Shown here: positions 1 through 8,165 of the stretch, piece by piece
How the letters are laid out: every line of letters begins with the position of its first letter
Numbering within the stretch: the stretch's first letter is position 1
Assembly: GCF_005886875.1 (NCBI RefSeq)
Contig: NZ_PNBY01000050.1
Span: 1-64,000, forward strand
Source: Pseudoalteromonas aurantia
GTDB lineage: Bacteria; Pseudomonadota; Gammaproteobacteria; Enterobacterales; Alteromonadaceae
Length of the DNA stretch: 64,000 nt
Direction of reading: 5' to 3'
Program-made: the position numbers and the translations under genes
Notes under the pieces: model-generated
Databases searched by the model: none
What the model was told of the DNA's origin: nothing
The model's input: the letters and a program-made list of their open reading frames with translations, nothing else

Positions 1-35
1 CTTCGATGTTGAATTCGGGAGTAAATTAAAAAAAA

Positions 36-497
36 TTATAACTTAGCTAAAATTTTTTTTAAAATACCATTCCCTTTGACAAGAAACATAAAATCTTTAT
101 TTACAATCAAAACAGCAACCATCACTACATCTACAACATTAACAGCGATAGTATAAAAGCTCCAAAACCACCAGCGCTCTGTTGTTTTCATAAAATAAAA
201 ATCAGAAAATATAAGAAAATACAAAAAAGTATTAATGAAAAGACCAAAAAAGACATAATAAGCTGCCACACAGAATTTTTTAGAGAAAAAATAGTGACAG
301 AAAAGAATAGAAGAAATCGTCAATAAATCATAAATTGCCCATTCAATATAAACCCAAACACCAATATCACTCAATGAAATAAAATGATTACTAATAAAAT
401 AAGAAGCAGCCATCACACCTGAAGTTAGCAATAAAGATAAATCTTTGCTAACTCCAGATATAAAGAAAAATAGATTTAGGAGAAACCCTAGAACCAT
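36..497 (-). CDS. Multi-spanning membrane protein of unknown function
   Basis: About 153 residues, very hydrophobic, with four or five likely membrane helices and a short basic C-terminus (ILKKILAKL). I do not recognise the family. The ATG at 497 has no ribosome site, and the first helix seems already under way there. The frame stays open upstream to about 560, with an AGGAAGG motif at 556-562 but no standard start. An ATG at 571 would join this frame if one T were added to a short T run near 545-549. The gene lies just downstream of the small GG-leader peptide gene on the same strand, so a role as immunity or accessory protein is possible but only inferred from position. Confidence 0.55.
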   Translation of the reverse strand: MVLGFLLNLFFFISGVSKDLSLLLTSGVMAASYFISNHFISLSDIGVWVYIEWAIYDLLTISSILFCHYFFSKKFCVAAYYVFFGLFINTFLYFLIFSDFYFMKTTERWWFWSFYTIAVNVVDVVMVAVLIVNKDFMFLVKGNGILKKILAKL

Positions 498-578
498 ACC
501 AATCAGAATGATCGTGTCGAAGTGTAAACCTAATTCTGTTAATGTAAAAATATTGCCTTCCTAAAATGCATTGTTTAT

Positions 579-743
579 CTAGGGCCTACAGTTCTCCGTA
601 CAGTGCAGACCACCGCCGCCTCGAGCCCCCGATACTGTGCGTAAAGTATTGATATCTAAAACCTTATCAGAAAAGGTTTTATTTTGACTAGTGCTTTGCG
701 ATGAGTTTCTACTTTTTAATAACGCTTTAATTACTTTTATCAT
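579..743 (-). CDS. Small peptide with double-glycine-type leader, bacteriocin/RiPP-like precursor
   Basis: A 54-residue ORF reading MIKVIKALLKSR... and ending GLHCTENCRP. The ATG at 743 is preceded by AGGAAAG at a good distance. The leader matches the double-glycine rule used by C39-peptidase exporters: counting back from the GA pair (residues 39-40) there is Leu at -12, Leu at -7, Val at -4, Gly at -2 and Ala at -1. The predicted core is 14 residues, starts with Arg-Gly4, and has two cysteines spaced CTENC that could form a disulfide or be modified. No exporter or modifying enzyme is in the window; it may lie beyond the left edge. The call rests on leader pattern and ribosome site; the activity is unknown. 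Confidence 0.5.
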   Translation of the reverse strand: MIKVIKALLKSRNSSQSTSQNKTFSDKVLDINTLRTVSGARGGGGLHCTENCRP

Positions 744-925
744 GAACTTTCCTCAGTTTCAATGCTCGTTTCATGACACTCCATGCCCGAAGTGTCAAAA
801 AAACCAATACCATTGAAATTAAGCAAAGACCAAGCCAAGATGTTAAAAAAATTAACACCTAGGTAAAAAACAAAAAAAACAATACCAATAAATGACATAA
901 TACTATATTTTTTACGATTACTCTA
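727..925 (-). pseudogene. Frame-broken remnant of a small membrane protein
   Basis: Directly after the argH stop, one minus-strand frame reads NRKKYSIMSFIGIVFFVFYL. A second frame continues LTSWLGLCLISMVLVFLTLR and then a basic tail ending KVHDKSN, with stop at 727. Losing one T from the seven-T run near 846-852 joins the two into a membrane segment with a positive cytoplasmic tail. Read unshifted, the first frame has an ATG at 898 and ends at 740, overlapping the next gene's ATG in an ATGA arrangement. No ribosome site precedes the 898 ATG. I read it as a truncated, frameshifted fragment; a base-calling error in the homopolymer is also possible. Confidence 0.4.
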
Positions 926-926
926 G

Positions 927-2792
927 TTACGCAACATACCGACAAGATATGAAATTACTAGCCTTAGAGGTTAGCATGTACTCCATCGCCACCTCATCGC
1001 AATTGTCTTTTCTTAAACATAATTCACAATCTTTCATTACCTTTTCTGGTAAACTCTCTTTAGTGCAGTCAGTAAACCCCTGCTTTGTAAAAAACCCAGG
1101 CACTCTGGTTAACACAATAATCCGATGCAGCGCTAACCTTTTAGCTTTACACAACAAATAATCAACCAATTGCTGCCCTTGCCCCTTTGCATTCACCTTG
1201 GGGTTGATCCCTAGCGAGCGGATCTCCGCTAACCCTGTGTCATAAATATACAAAGAGGCACAGCCTGTGACTTTGCCGTCGACTTCCGTGACTGCAAACT
1301 CATTGATAGAGTGCACCATATCACTTTTTGCCCGAGGTAAATTCTCACCCACTTTGGCCCAATACTGCACTAGACCCGCGATTGCCTCGACATCATTTAA
1401 AGTTGCGTCCCTTACCGTAATTTGGTGTTTTTTTTTCGCTGTCTTAATCGCACTACTTACTTGCGGCAAAGATGTGCCACCTAATGCTTGCCGAGCGGCA
1501 ATACAGGCGTCAATTTCTAAAACGGGATATACATCTTCTTCTATCACACTGCATACAGCTTTAAACTCATCTAGCGCCAGTTGCTCTAGATTTACTTGCT
1601 TTTCAATCGCAATCTTTACTAACTGCCCAACAATGTGGTGCCCTTCTCGAAAAGGGATCCCCTTCGCAACTAAATAATCAGCAAGCTCGGTTGCATTAGC
1701 GTGTCCACCTTGGGCTGCAGATAAAGTACGTTCAGCGTTCACCTTTAAGCCTTTTAAACACGCTTGCGCCATATGAATGCATGCTAACCACGTTGGCATG
1801 GCATCAAACAGCCCCTCTTTGTCTTCCTGCATGTCTTTATTATAAGCAAGAGGTAACGCTTTTAGGGTCATCATCATGGCACTAAATGCACCAAACACAC
1901 GTCCTGTTTTACCTCGGATCAATTCAAGGGCATCTGGGTTTTTCTTCTGCGGCATTAATGAAGAGCCCGATGTAACATTATCTGCAAGCTCTATGAACCC
2001 TGCTTCACCGGAATTATAAAAAATTAAATCCTCCGCAAAGCGAGATAAATGGATCATAGAAATACTCGCACAGCTTAATAATTCAACCACAAAATCCCTG
2101 TCAGAAACTGCATCCAAGCTATTGCGTGATGCCTCACTGAAGCCGAGTTCACTCGCAAGCGCATCACGATCAATTGGGTACGCGGTGCCTGCTAACGCAC
2201 CACTGCCGAGAGGGCAAACATTTAAACGTTTTATTGCATCGCTCAAACGCGATTCATCGCGCTCTAACATCTCTACGTAGGCCATGCACCAATGACTAAA
2301 AAGTACCGGTTGAGCTCGCTGTAAATGCGTGTAGCCTGGTAAAATGGTCCCTAACTCACGCTCAGCAGTGGCGATAAATTCAGCTTTCAATTCGCCAATA
2401 GCACTTAAAATCTGTTCTGCGGTTTGGCGGCTCCATAACCGAAAATCAGTTGCGACCTGATCATTACGACTGCGACCAGTATGCAACTTTTTGGCAAGAG
2501 CGCCCACTTTCTCAATCAGCATAGCTTCCACATACGAATGAATATCTTCATACCCCGCAGTCGCGACACTTTGTGGGTTTTCCTCCACCTCAATACGTAA
2601 CTGTTGCAGCGCAACTACTAATTCATGGTGCTCTGTATCAGATAAAACATCCACTTGCTTCAGTGCCCCAGCCCATGCAATCGAACCAATAATATCTTGC
2701 ACTGCCATTTGATAATCAAATGGCAGTGAATCATTAAATTGTTTAAATGCAGCGTCTGGGCCTGTTGAAAACCGGCCACCCCATAATGCCAT
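927..2792 (-). CDS. argH: Argininosuccinate lyase fused to N-acetylglutamate synthase
   Basis: Residues 1-455 are argininosuccinate lyase, which splits argininosuccinate to arginine and fumarate. The fumarate lyase signature [12 protein letters not shown] is present near residue 280, and the start [11 protein letters not shown] is the family norm. Residues about 458-610 form a GNAT acetyltransferase domain of the short ArgA type, which acetylates glutamate in the first arginine step. This argH(A) fusion is known from marine gammaproteobacteria such as Moritella and Alteromonas. At 621 residues the protein is longer than a plain ArgH by the size of the GNAT domain. It is the last gene of argCBFGH, 33 bases after argG. 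The enzyme thus links the first and last steps of the pathway. Confidence 0.95.
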   Translation of the reverse strand: MALWGGRFSTGPDAAFKQFNDSLPFDYQMAVQDIIGSIAWAGALKQVDVLSDTEHHELVVALQQLRIEVEENPQSVATAGYEDIHSYVEAMLIEKVGALAKKLHTGRSRNDQVATDFRLWSRQTAEQILSAIGELKAEFIATAERELGTILPGYTHLQRAQPVLFSHWCMAYVEMLERDESRLSDAIKRLNVCPLGSGALAGTAYPIDRDALASELGFSEASRNSLDAVSDRDFVVELLSCASISMIHLSRFAEDLIFYNSGEAGFIELADNVTSGSSLMPQKKNPDALELIRGKTGRVFGAFSAMMMTLKALPLAYNKDMQEDKEGLFDAMPTWLACIHMAQACLKGLKVNAERTLSAAQGGHANATELADYLVAKGIPFREGHHIVGQLVKIAIEKQVNLEQLALDEFKAVCSVIEEDVYPVLEIDACIAARQALGGTSLPQVSSAIKTAKKKHQITVRDATLNDVEAIAGLVQYWAKVGENLPRAKSDMVHSINEFAVTEVDGKVTGCASLYIYDTGLAEIRSLGINPKVNAKGQGQQLVDYLLCKAKRLALHRIIVLTRVPGFFTKQGFTDCTKESLPEKVMKDCELCLRKDNCDEVAMEYMLTSKASNFISCRYVA

Positions 2793-2825
2793 TTCTACTC
2801 TCCGAACTCAGTACTATTAACTCAA

Positions 2826-4034
2826 CTACTTAGACTTCTTATTTAAGGTTGCGATTCTGCTAGATAACGAAAACAATCGAATAAATCCTTCTGCATGCGA
2901 TTGGTCATAAACGTCATCATCACCAAATGTGGCAAAATCTTCACTGTATAAACTATTGACCGACTGCTTTTGCACTGCGTGTACTTGACCTTTATAAAGC
3001 TTCAATACCACCTCGCCCGTTGCCAATTCGCAAAGTGCTTCAGCACCGGCTAAAATAGACGCCTTTAATGGTGTAAACCAACGCCCGTCATAAACTAAAT
3101 GTGCAAACTCATTCCCCAGTGTCTCTTTCCATTTACGACTTGATTTATCTAAAATGAGTTCATCAATCGCTTGCAATGCAGCCATCATGACCGTCCCACC
3201 CGGGGTTTCATAACAACCACGAGATTTCATGCCAACCAAACGATTCTCAACAATGTCGACACGACCAACACCATGAGGGGCTGCAATACTATTAAGCTGG
3301 ACCAGACAGTTATAGGGGCTATAACGCTCGCCATTCACAGCAACTATTTGGCCTTTTTCGACTGAAACAGAAACAAACTCAGGGGTATCCGGCGCTTCTT
3401 CTGGAGAATTGGTCATAGTCCATACTTGATCACTCGGTTGATTCCAAGGATCTTCAAGCTCACCACCTTCATGAGAAATATGCCATGCATTGGCATCACG
3501 GCTATAAATTTTTGTGGCTGAGGCGGCACATGGAATGTCACGCTCAGCGAGGTATTCTAGTAACGATTCTCGACTGGTCAAATCCCATTCTCGCCATGGT
3601 GCAATCACCTCAAGATCGGGTGCTAAAGCGGCGAAACAGGCTTCAAAACGAACTTGATCATTTCCTTTACCTGTACAGCCATGCGACAGTGCATCAGCAC
3701 CTACTTTACGCGCAATTTCAACTTGCGCTTTGGCAATGATAGGTCTTGCCATCGAAGTACCGAGCAAATAAGTGCCTTCATAAATAGCACCCGTCTGTAA
3801 AGTAGGGTAGATATAATCACTGACCATTTCCTCTTTAAGGTCAACGATGTGGCATTCAGATGCGCCAGATGCAATGGCTTTTTCTTCCACACCCGCAAGC
3901 TCATCTTCACCCTGACCTACATCAGCAACAAATGCGACGACTTCACACCCATAAGTTTCTTTTAACCATGGCACAATTGCTGAAGTGTCTAACCCGCCAG
4001 AGTATGCCAGTACGATTTTTTTAAATTTATTCAT
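2826..4034 (-). CDS. argG: Argininosuccinate synthase
   Basis: 402 residues, the usual length. It joins citrulline and aspartate using ATP in the cytoplasm. The N-terminus holds the PP-loop ATP-binding motif [11 protein letters not shown] (residues 9-19), and [13 protein letters not shown] is the second conserved stretch. It lies eight bases after the argF stop on the same strand, so it is in the arg operon and should share ArgR control from the argC promoter. Confidence 0.97.
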   Translation of the reverse strand: MNKFKKIVLAYSGGLDTSAIVPWLKETYGCEVVAFVADVGQGEDELAGVEEKAIASGASECHIVDLKEEMVSDYIYPTLQTGAIYEGTYLLGTSMARPIIAKAQVEIARKVGADALSHGCTGKGNDQVRFEACFAALAPDLEVIAPWREWDLTSRESLLEYLAERDIPCAASATKIYSRDANAWHISHEGGELEDPWNQPSDQVWTMTNSPEEAPDTPEFVSVSVEKGQIVAVNGERYSPYNCLVQLNSIAAPHGVGRVDIVENRLVGMKSRGCYETPGGTVMMAALQAIDELILDKSSRKWKETLGNEFAHLVYDGRWFTPLKASILAGAEALCELATGEVVLKLYKGQVHAVQKQSVNSLYSEDFATFGDDDVYDQSHAEGFIRLFSLSSRIATLNKKSK

Positions 4035-4042
4035 GATTTTCC

Positions 4043-4966
4043 TTACACATAATTTGGATTTAACAACGATACCAGTAGTGCATTTTGTGCATGCATCCGG
4101 TTTTCGGCTTGTTGAATAATTTTTGAATGCTTCCCATCCATCACTTCAGACGTGATCTCGTATTCACGGTGAGCAGGTTGGCAATGCAAAATACTGCTCG
4201 CGCCTGTTTGCTCAACTAAAGCTTGATTAATTTGATAGGGTAGAAAAGTCTGCTTTACTTGTTCAAGCGGTGTACTATCACCCATAGAAACCCAAGTATC
4301 TGCATATAACACATTAGAACCCGCAGCAGCCTCCACACGGTCACTGATCAATACTGACGCGCCATTAACTGCAGCAATTTGTTCTGCCTGCTTAACAATT
4401 TGCGCATCAGGTGAGTACCCTTTAGGGCACACAACCACAAAGTCAGTGCCTAGTGTTGCAGCCAACAACATCAATGAATGCGTTACATTATTACCAGCCC
4501 CTATAAAAGCGAGTTTAAGCTGGCTCACATCACCATACACTTCTTTGAGTGTTAAAAAGTCAGCCAATGCCTGACAAGGGTGATATAAGTCGCATAAACT
4601 ATTCACGATTGGAATCGAGGAGTTTTCAGACAGTGTCTTCAGTGTACTGTGTTGATTTACACGCGCCACCAAGCAATCAGCCCAGGTCGCTATATTTAGT
4701 GCGAAATCTTGCACCGACTCACGATTACCCATTGCGCCATTTTGTTGATCTAAATAAACAGCATGGCCGCCTAATTTATTTATGCCAATATCAAATGATA
4801 AGCGAGTCCGTAAACTTGGCTTTTCAAATAAAGTCACCACAGATTGACCAGCTAAAGCTTGGCTGTATTCTTGCGGCTGTTGTTTTATGTTCAGTGCTAA
4901 ATCAAGCAAGGATAATGCTTGACTCTTATCTAGCTCAAGGCCAGTTAAAAAATGTGTCATCGTCAT
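4043..4966 (-). CDS. argF: Ornithine carbamoyltransferase
   Basis: 307 residues. It makes citrulline from ornithine and carbamoyl phosphate. Carbamoyl-phosphate binding is seen as SLRTR (residues 51-55; most OTCases have STRTR) and [10 protein letters not shown]. The ornithine/catalytic cysteine motif reads HCQPAHR instead of the common HCLPA. Both variants resemble the OTCases of marine gammaproteobacteria, so I keep OTCase over acetylornithine carbamoyltransferase; argE in the same cluster agrees. Eight bases separate it from argB. Confidence 0.93.
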   Translation of the reverse strand: MTMTHFLTGLELDKSQALSLLDLALNIKQQPQEYSQALAGQSVVTLFEKPSLRTRLSFDIGINKLGGHAVYLDQQNGAMGNRESVQDFALNIATWADCLVARVNQHSTLKTLSENSSIPIVNSLCDLYHPCQALADFLTLKEVYGDVSQLKLAFIGAGNNVTHSLMLLAATLGTDFVVVCPKGYSPDAQIVKQAEQIAAVNGASVLISDRVEAAAGSNVLYADTWVSMGDSTPLEQVKQTFLPYQINQALVEQTGASSILHCQPAHREYEITSEVMDGKHSKIIQQAENRMHAQNALLVSLLNPNYV

Positions 4967-4974
4967 TACTATTC

Positions 4975-5748
4975 CTAAGGTGTAATTTTTGTTCCAACAT
5001 GTTCCCCATTAACTAGGGCTGCCAGGTTTTGTGGCTTCTGCCAACTTGAGATATACACCCCTCGTCGTAAATGTTGGGCTGCGCGAAGGCTGGTCTTCAC
5101 TTTGACCTCCATTCCGCCCACGATGACTCCTTTTGCTATAAGTTGTTCTATTTCATGTTCATCTAAGTGATGCAGCGGTTTTTTTTCAGCATCTAGTACG
5201 GCTTCTACATCTGTCATAAAAATCAGTTCAGCGTTTAGTTCACTGGCAATGGCCGCCGCTGCTTCATCAGCATTTACATTAAACAACTGCCCGTCATTGC
5301 CAATACCAATGGAGCTCACAACAGGTAACTTCCCCATTGCCAGTAGTTCTGGTAGAACGCTGCAACCACCTGTGCCACACTCGCCAACCTGTGCCAAAGC
5401 TTTCAGCTTTTGCGTGGTGGTTATGCCTGCTTCATATAAACTACAACCGAAAGGTTGCAAATTTGCGACAATCGCTTGCGCCATAAGCTGCTTATTAGCA
5501 CACCCAGCAAGTGCACCAATAATGTAAGGCATTTGCTCTTTAGGACTGATCCGTAACCCCTGATGTTTTGCGCTCGCAAAACCAGCATCGCTAAGCCAGC
5601 GATCAACTAAAGCACCGCCGCCATGTACCAACACAAATTGATTGTCTGACGAATGGGATATGATCTCGGCCATTTTTAAAAACAACTCGCTTGCAGCTTC
5701 CTCGGTATTTAAAACGGCGCCCCCCACTTTGATAACCCAGGTTTTCAT
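4975..5748 (-). CDS. argB: Acetylglutamate kinase
   Basis: About 257 residues, second step of arginine synthesis: phosphorylation of N-acetylglutamate. KVGGAVL near the N-terminus and LVHGGGALVD are the amino-acid kinase glycine loops. I choose the ATG at 5748, which shares a base with the argC stop (TGATG) and has AGGAG seven bases upstream. A GTG at 5754 lies too close to that ribosome site. Coupled translation with argC is likely. Confidence 0.95.
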   Translation of the reverse strand: MKTWVIKVGGAVLNTEEAASELFLKMAEIISHSSDNQFVLVHGGGALVDRWLSDAGFASAKHQGLRISPKEQMPYIIGALAGCANKQLMAQAIVANLQPFGCSLYEAGITTTQKLKALAQVGECGTGGCSVLPELLAMGKLPVVSSIGIGNDGQLFNVNADEAAAAIASELNAELIFMTDVEAVLDAEKKPLHHLDEHEIEQLIAKGVIVGGMEVKVKTSLRAAQHLRRGVYISSWQKPQNLAALVNGEHVGTKITP

Positions 5749-6761
5749 CAGCACACTCCTTTTAAGCCAATGTAACTAGGCTTTTGATTGACAATATTCA
5801 TACATTGTAAAGCTTGTCCTGCTGCGCCTTTAAGTAAATTGTCGATAGCAACAACCACAATGAGTTGCTCACCTTGCTGCTGCCAACCAATATCAACATA
5901 AGGCTGCTTAACCACACCTTTAATCGTCGGGATCGTGCTGCCCTTTAAGCGAATTAACGGCTCATCCGCTAATACTTGATAAGCCTTCTCTACATCTTCA
6001 CTACGTGTACCCGGCTTTAAAGTAAGGTAGATGGTTTCTAAAATCCCACGAGGAAAGTTGCCTAAGTGAGGTGTAAACAACACAGGGTGATCTAAATATT
6101 GCGCTATTTCAGGGGTATGACGATGTGTAAATAAGCCATAGGGGGCCAACGATACTTCACAAAAGTGCGTCGCAATATTGGCTTTTCTGCCCGCCCCTGT
6201 AACGCCTGATACGGCATTAATGATCACTTGATCGTCGGTAAGTAAATTGGCCTCTTTTAAAGGTTTGAGTGCATTCAGTGCTGCAGTGGGGTAACAGCCA
6301 GCCACAGCGATTAACTGTGCATCAGCAATATCTTGAGCATACCATTCAGCCAAGCCATATTGCGCCTGTTCAAGCCACTGCGCATATGGATGCTCAAAGC
6401 CATAATATGTATCGTAGTCACTGGTTTTTGCCAAACGATATCCACCTGACAAATCAAAGACCTTTTTGCCCAAAGCTAAAAACTTTGGGGCTAATTCCAC
6501 GCTTACCTTATGGTCGGTACACAAGCAAACATAATCCGCTTGCTGCTCAATAACTGAAAAAGCCTTTTCAGTTAACGGTAATAAAAGGGTGTCGAGCAAA
6601 CCCGTATGTTCTGGATACAACTCACTTAGTAACTTGTCTTTATCCAGACTTTGCTCCGACACATAACAACCCGCTAGGGAAAAATCGGGGTGTTTGGCGA
6701 CTAAACTGGCAAGCTCTGCGCCACTATATCCACTGGCGCCAATAATCACTACATTCATCAT
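5748..6761 (-). CDS. argC: N-acetyl-gamma-glutamyl-phosphate reductase
   Basis: 337 residues. It reduces acetylglutamyl phosphate to the semialdehyde with NADPH. The nucleotide loop GASGYSGAEL lies at residues 8-17, and VAGCYPTAAL holds the catalytic cysteine. It is the first gene of argCBFGH, divergent from argE, with an ARG box and a promoter in the gap. Its TGA overlaps the argB ATG. Confidence 0.96.
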   Translation of the reverse strand: MMNVVIIGASGYSGAELASLVAKHPDFSLAGCYVSEQSLDKDKLLSELYPEHTGLLDTLLLPLTEKAFSVIEQQADYVCLCTDHKVSVELAPKFLALGKKVFDLSGGYRLAKTSDYDTYYGFEHPYAQWLEQAQYGLAEWYAQDIADAQLIAVAGCYPTAALNALKPLKEANLLTDDQVIINAVSGVTGAGRKANIATHFCEVSLAPYGLFTHRHTPEIAQYLDHPVLFTPHLGNFPRGILETIYLTLKPGTRSEDVEKAYQVLADEPLIRLKGSTIPTIKGVVKQPYVDIGWQQQGEQLIVVVAIDNLLKGAAGQALQCMNIVNQKPSYIGLKGVC

Positions 6762-6793
6762 TTTGCTACTTACTCTTAATTATCAATTGCATT

Positions 6794-6823
6794 TTTATAC
6801 TTACTGTGGAATTAAATAGTGAA
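6794..6823 (-). promoter_or_regulatory. Probable argC promoter
   Basis: On the minus strand, TTCACT (6818-6823) and TATAAA (6794-6799) are 18 bases apart and point at argC. A degenerate half of an ARG-box-like sequence (TGAAT at 6820-6824) overlaps the -35, which would suit ArgR repression. Confidence 0.45.
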
Positions 6824-6869
6824 TGAATATCGTCGCATGCCAGCCCCTAAAGTATATTTATGCTAAAAA

Positions 6870-6887
6870 AGTGAATTGATATTCATC
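6870..6887. promoter_or_regulatory. ARG box, ArgR operator between argC and argE
   Basis: The core TGAATTGATATTCA (6872-6885) is a clean match to the ArgR consensus TGAATnnnnATTCA. It sits in the argC-argE divergent gap, 55 bases before the argE ATG, so it could control both directions. A weaker second half-site lies near 6820. ArgR itself is not in the window. Confidence 0.75.
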
Positions 6888-6942
6888 TTAAACACCTTTA
6901 CATTGTTATGCAATTACTTTGAATAAATATTTTGGAAAAATA

Positions 6943-8091
6943 ATGCAAAACCCCAGTTTTTTATCTATGTACACACAATTGATCGCAAGCCCTTCCATTA
7001 GTGCATTAGATGAGTCGCTGAATATGAGCAACCTCAGCACCATCAACTTATTGGCAAGCTGGTGCGAAAATTTAGGGTTTACCATAGAGATAACAGAATT
7101 AGAAAGTGCACCAGGGAAATATAACTTGCTGGCTAAACGTGGCGCCGGTGAAGGCGGACTTATGTTAGCGGGGCACACTGACACCGTGCCATTTGACGAT
7201 AGCCGATGGAGCCAAGACCCTTTTAGCCTTGAAATCAAAGACAATAAGTTTTATGGGCTAGGAACTATTGATATGAAGGGTTTTTTTGCCTTTGTAATTG
7301 ATGCAATAAGTGAGTTCGACCTCAGTAAGCAAACCCAACCTATCTTAATTCTTGCAACTGCGGATGAAGAAACCACGATGGCGGGGGCACAAGAAATTGC
7401 CAAACACCCGACCCTAAAGCCTGCACGCTGTATCATAGGAGAACCGACCGATATGACGCCGGTTTTTATGCATAAAGGTCATATGACATGCGCAATTCGA
7501 ATTGTGGGGCGCTCTGGCCATAGCTCAGATCCTGAGCGGGGGTTGAATGCCATAGAGATCATGCACACTGTGATTGCAAAATTGTTGCAACTAAAAGAAG
7601 AACTAAAGAATAAATATTCAATCGAGCATTTTGCAATACCTTACCCAACACTCAATTTAGGTCATATTCATGGCGGTGATAACGCCAACAGAATTTGTGG
7701 CTGTTGTGAATTACATATAGACATACGGCCACTGCCAGGACTTAGTATTCAAGAACTACAGCTATTATTACTCAATGCAATTAAACCCATTAACGATGAG
7801 TTTCCTAATAGTGTATCTGTTGTTGATATGCATGAACCTATACCCGCTTTTAGTGGCTCAAATGATAATGCACTCGTCAAACTCGCAGAAAAAATATCAG
7901 AAGAACAAGCTGTCGCCGTCAATTATTGCACTGAAGCGCCTTTTATACAGCAACTTGGTTGCGAAACCATCGTCATGGGGCCTGGCTCAATTAAACAAGC
8001 ACATCAGCCTGATGAGTACCTCGCAATGGAAAAAATAGAACCGTCGAAAAATATCATCAGCAAACTTATTCAAAGTTGTTGCTTTGAATAA
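6943..8091 (+). CDS. argE: Acetylornithine deacetylase
   Basis: M20-family metallohydrolase of about 382 residues. It removes acetate from N-acetylornithine. [16 protein letters not shown] and DEETTMAG carry the expected metal ligands and the catalytic glutamate pair, and PSISA near the N-terminus matches known ArgE. I choose ATG 6943 ([12 protein letters not shown]) because it aligns with the family start and has GGA upstream; an in-frame TTG at 6919 is less likely. It is divergent from argCBFGH and shares the ARG-box region. Confidence 0.94.
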   Translation: MQNPSFLSMYTQLIASPSISALDESLNMSNLSTINLLASWCENLGFTIEITELESAPGKYNLLAKRGAGEGGLMLAGHTDTVPFDDSRWSQDPFSLEIKDNKFYGLGTIDMKGFFAFVIDAISEFDLSKQTQPILILATADEETTMAGAQEIAKHPTLKPARCIIGEPTDMTPVFMHKGHMTCAIRIVGRSGHSSDPERGLNAIEIMHTVIAKLLQLKEELKNKYSIEHFAIPYPTLNLGHIHGGDNANRICGCCELHIDIRPLPGLSIQELQLLLLNAIKPINDEFPNSVSVVDMHEPIPAFSGSNDNALVKLAEKISEEQAVAVNYCTEAPFIQQLGCETIVMGPGSIKQAHQPDEYLAMEKIEPSKNIISKLIQSCCFE

Positions 8092-8103
8092 AGCTGCTAA
8101 AAT

Positions 8104-8133
8104 AGCGCTTGTATTTGACGAAATACAAGCGCT
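8104..8133. terminator. Hairpin between convergent argE and metalloprotease genes
   Basis: Perfect 13-base stem (8104-8116 with 8121-8133) and a GACG loop, followed by a short T run. It can serve both convergent genes. Confidence 0.7.
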
Positions 8134-8165
8134 TTAAATTGAGGAAGTGACCTCTTAATGGCGAT

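Noticed and set aside
1267-1677. 136-residue plus-strand ORF inside argH
   Set aside because: Lies wholly within the well-supported argH coding sequence on the other strand; composition fits an antisense shadow.
4549-5016. 155-residue plus-strand ORF across argF
   Set aside because: Antisense to argF with no ribosome site or recognisable domain.
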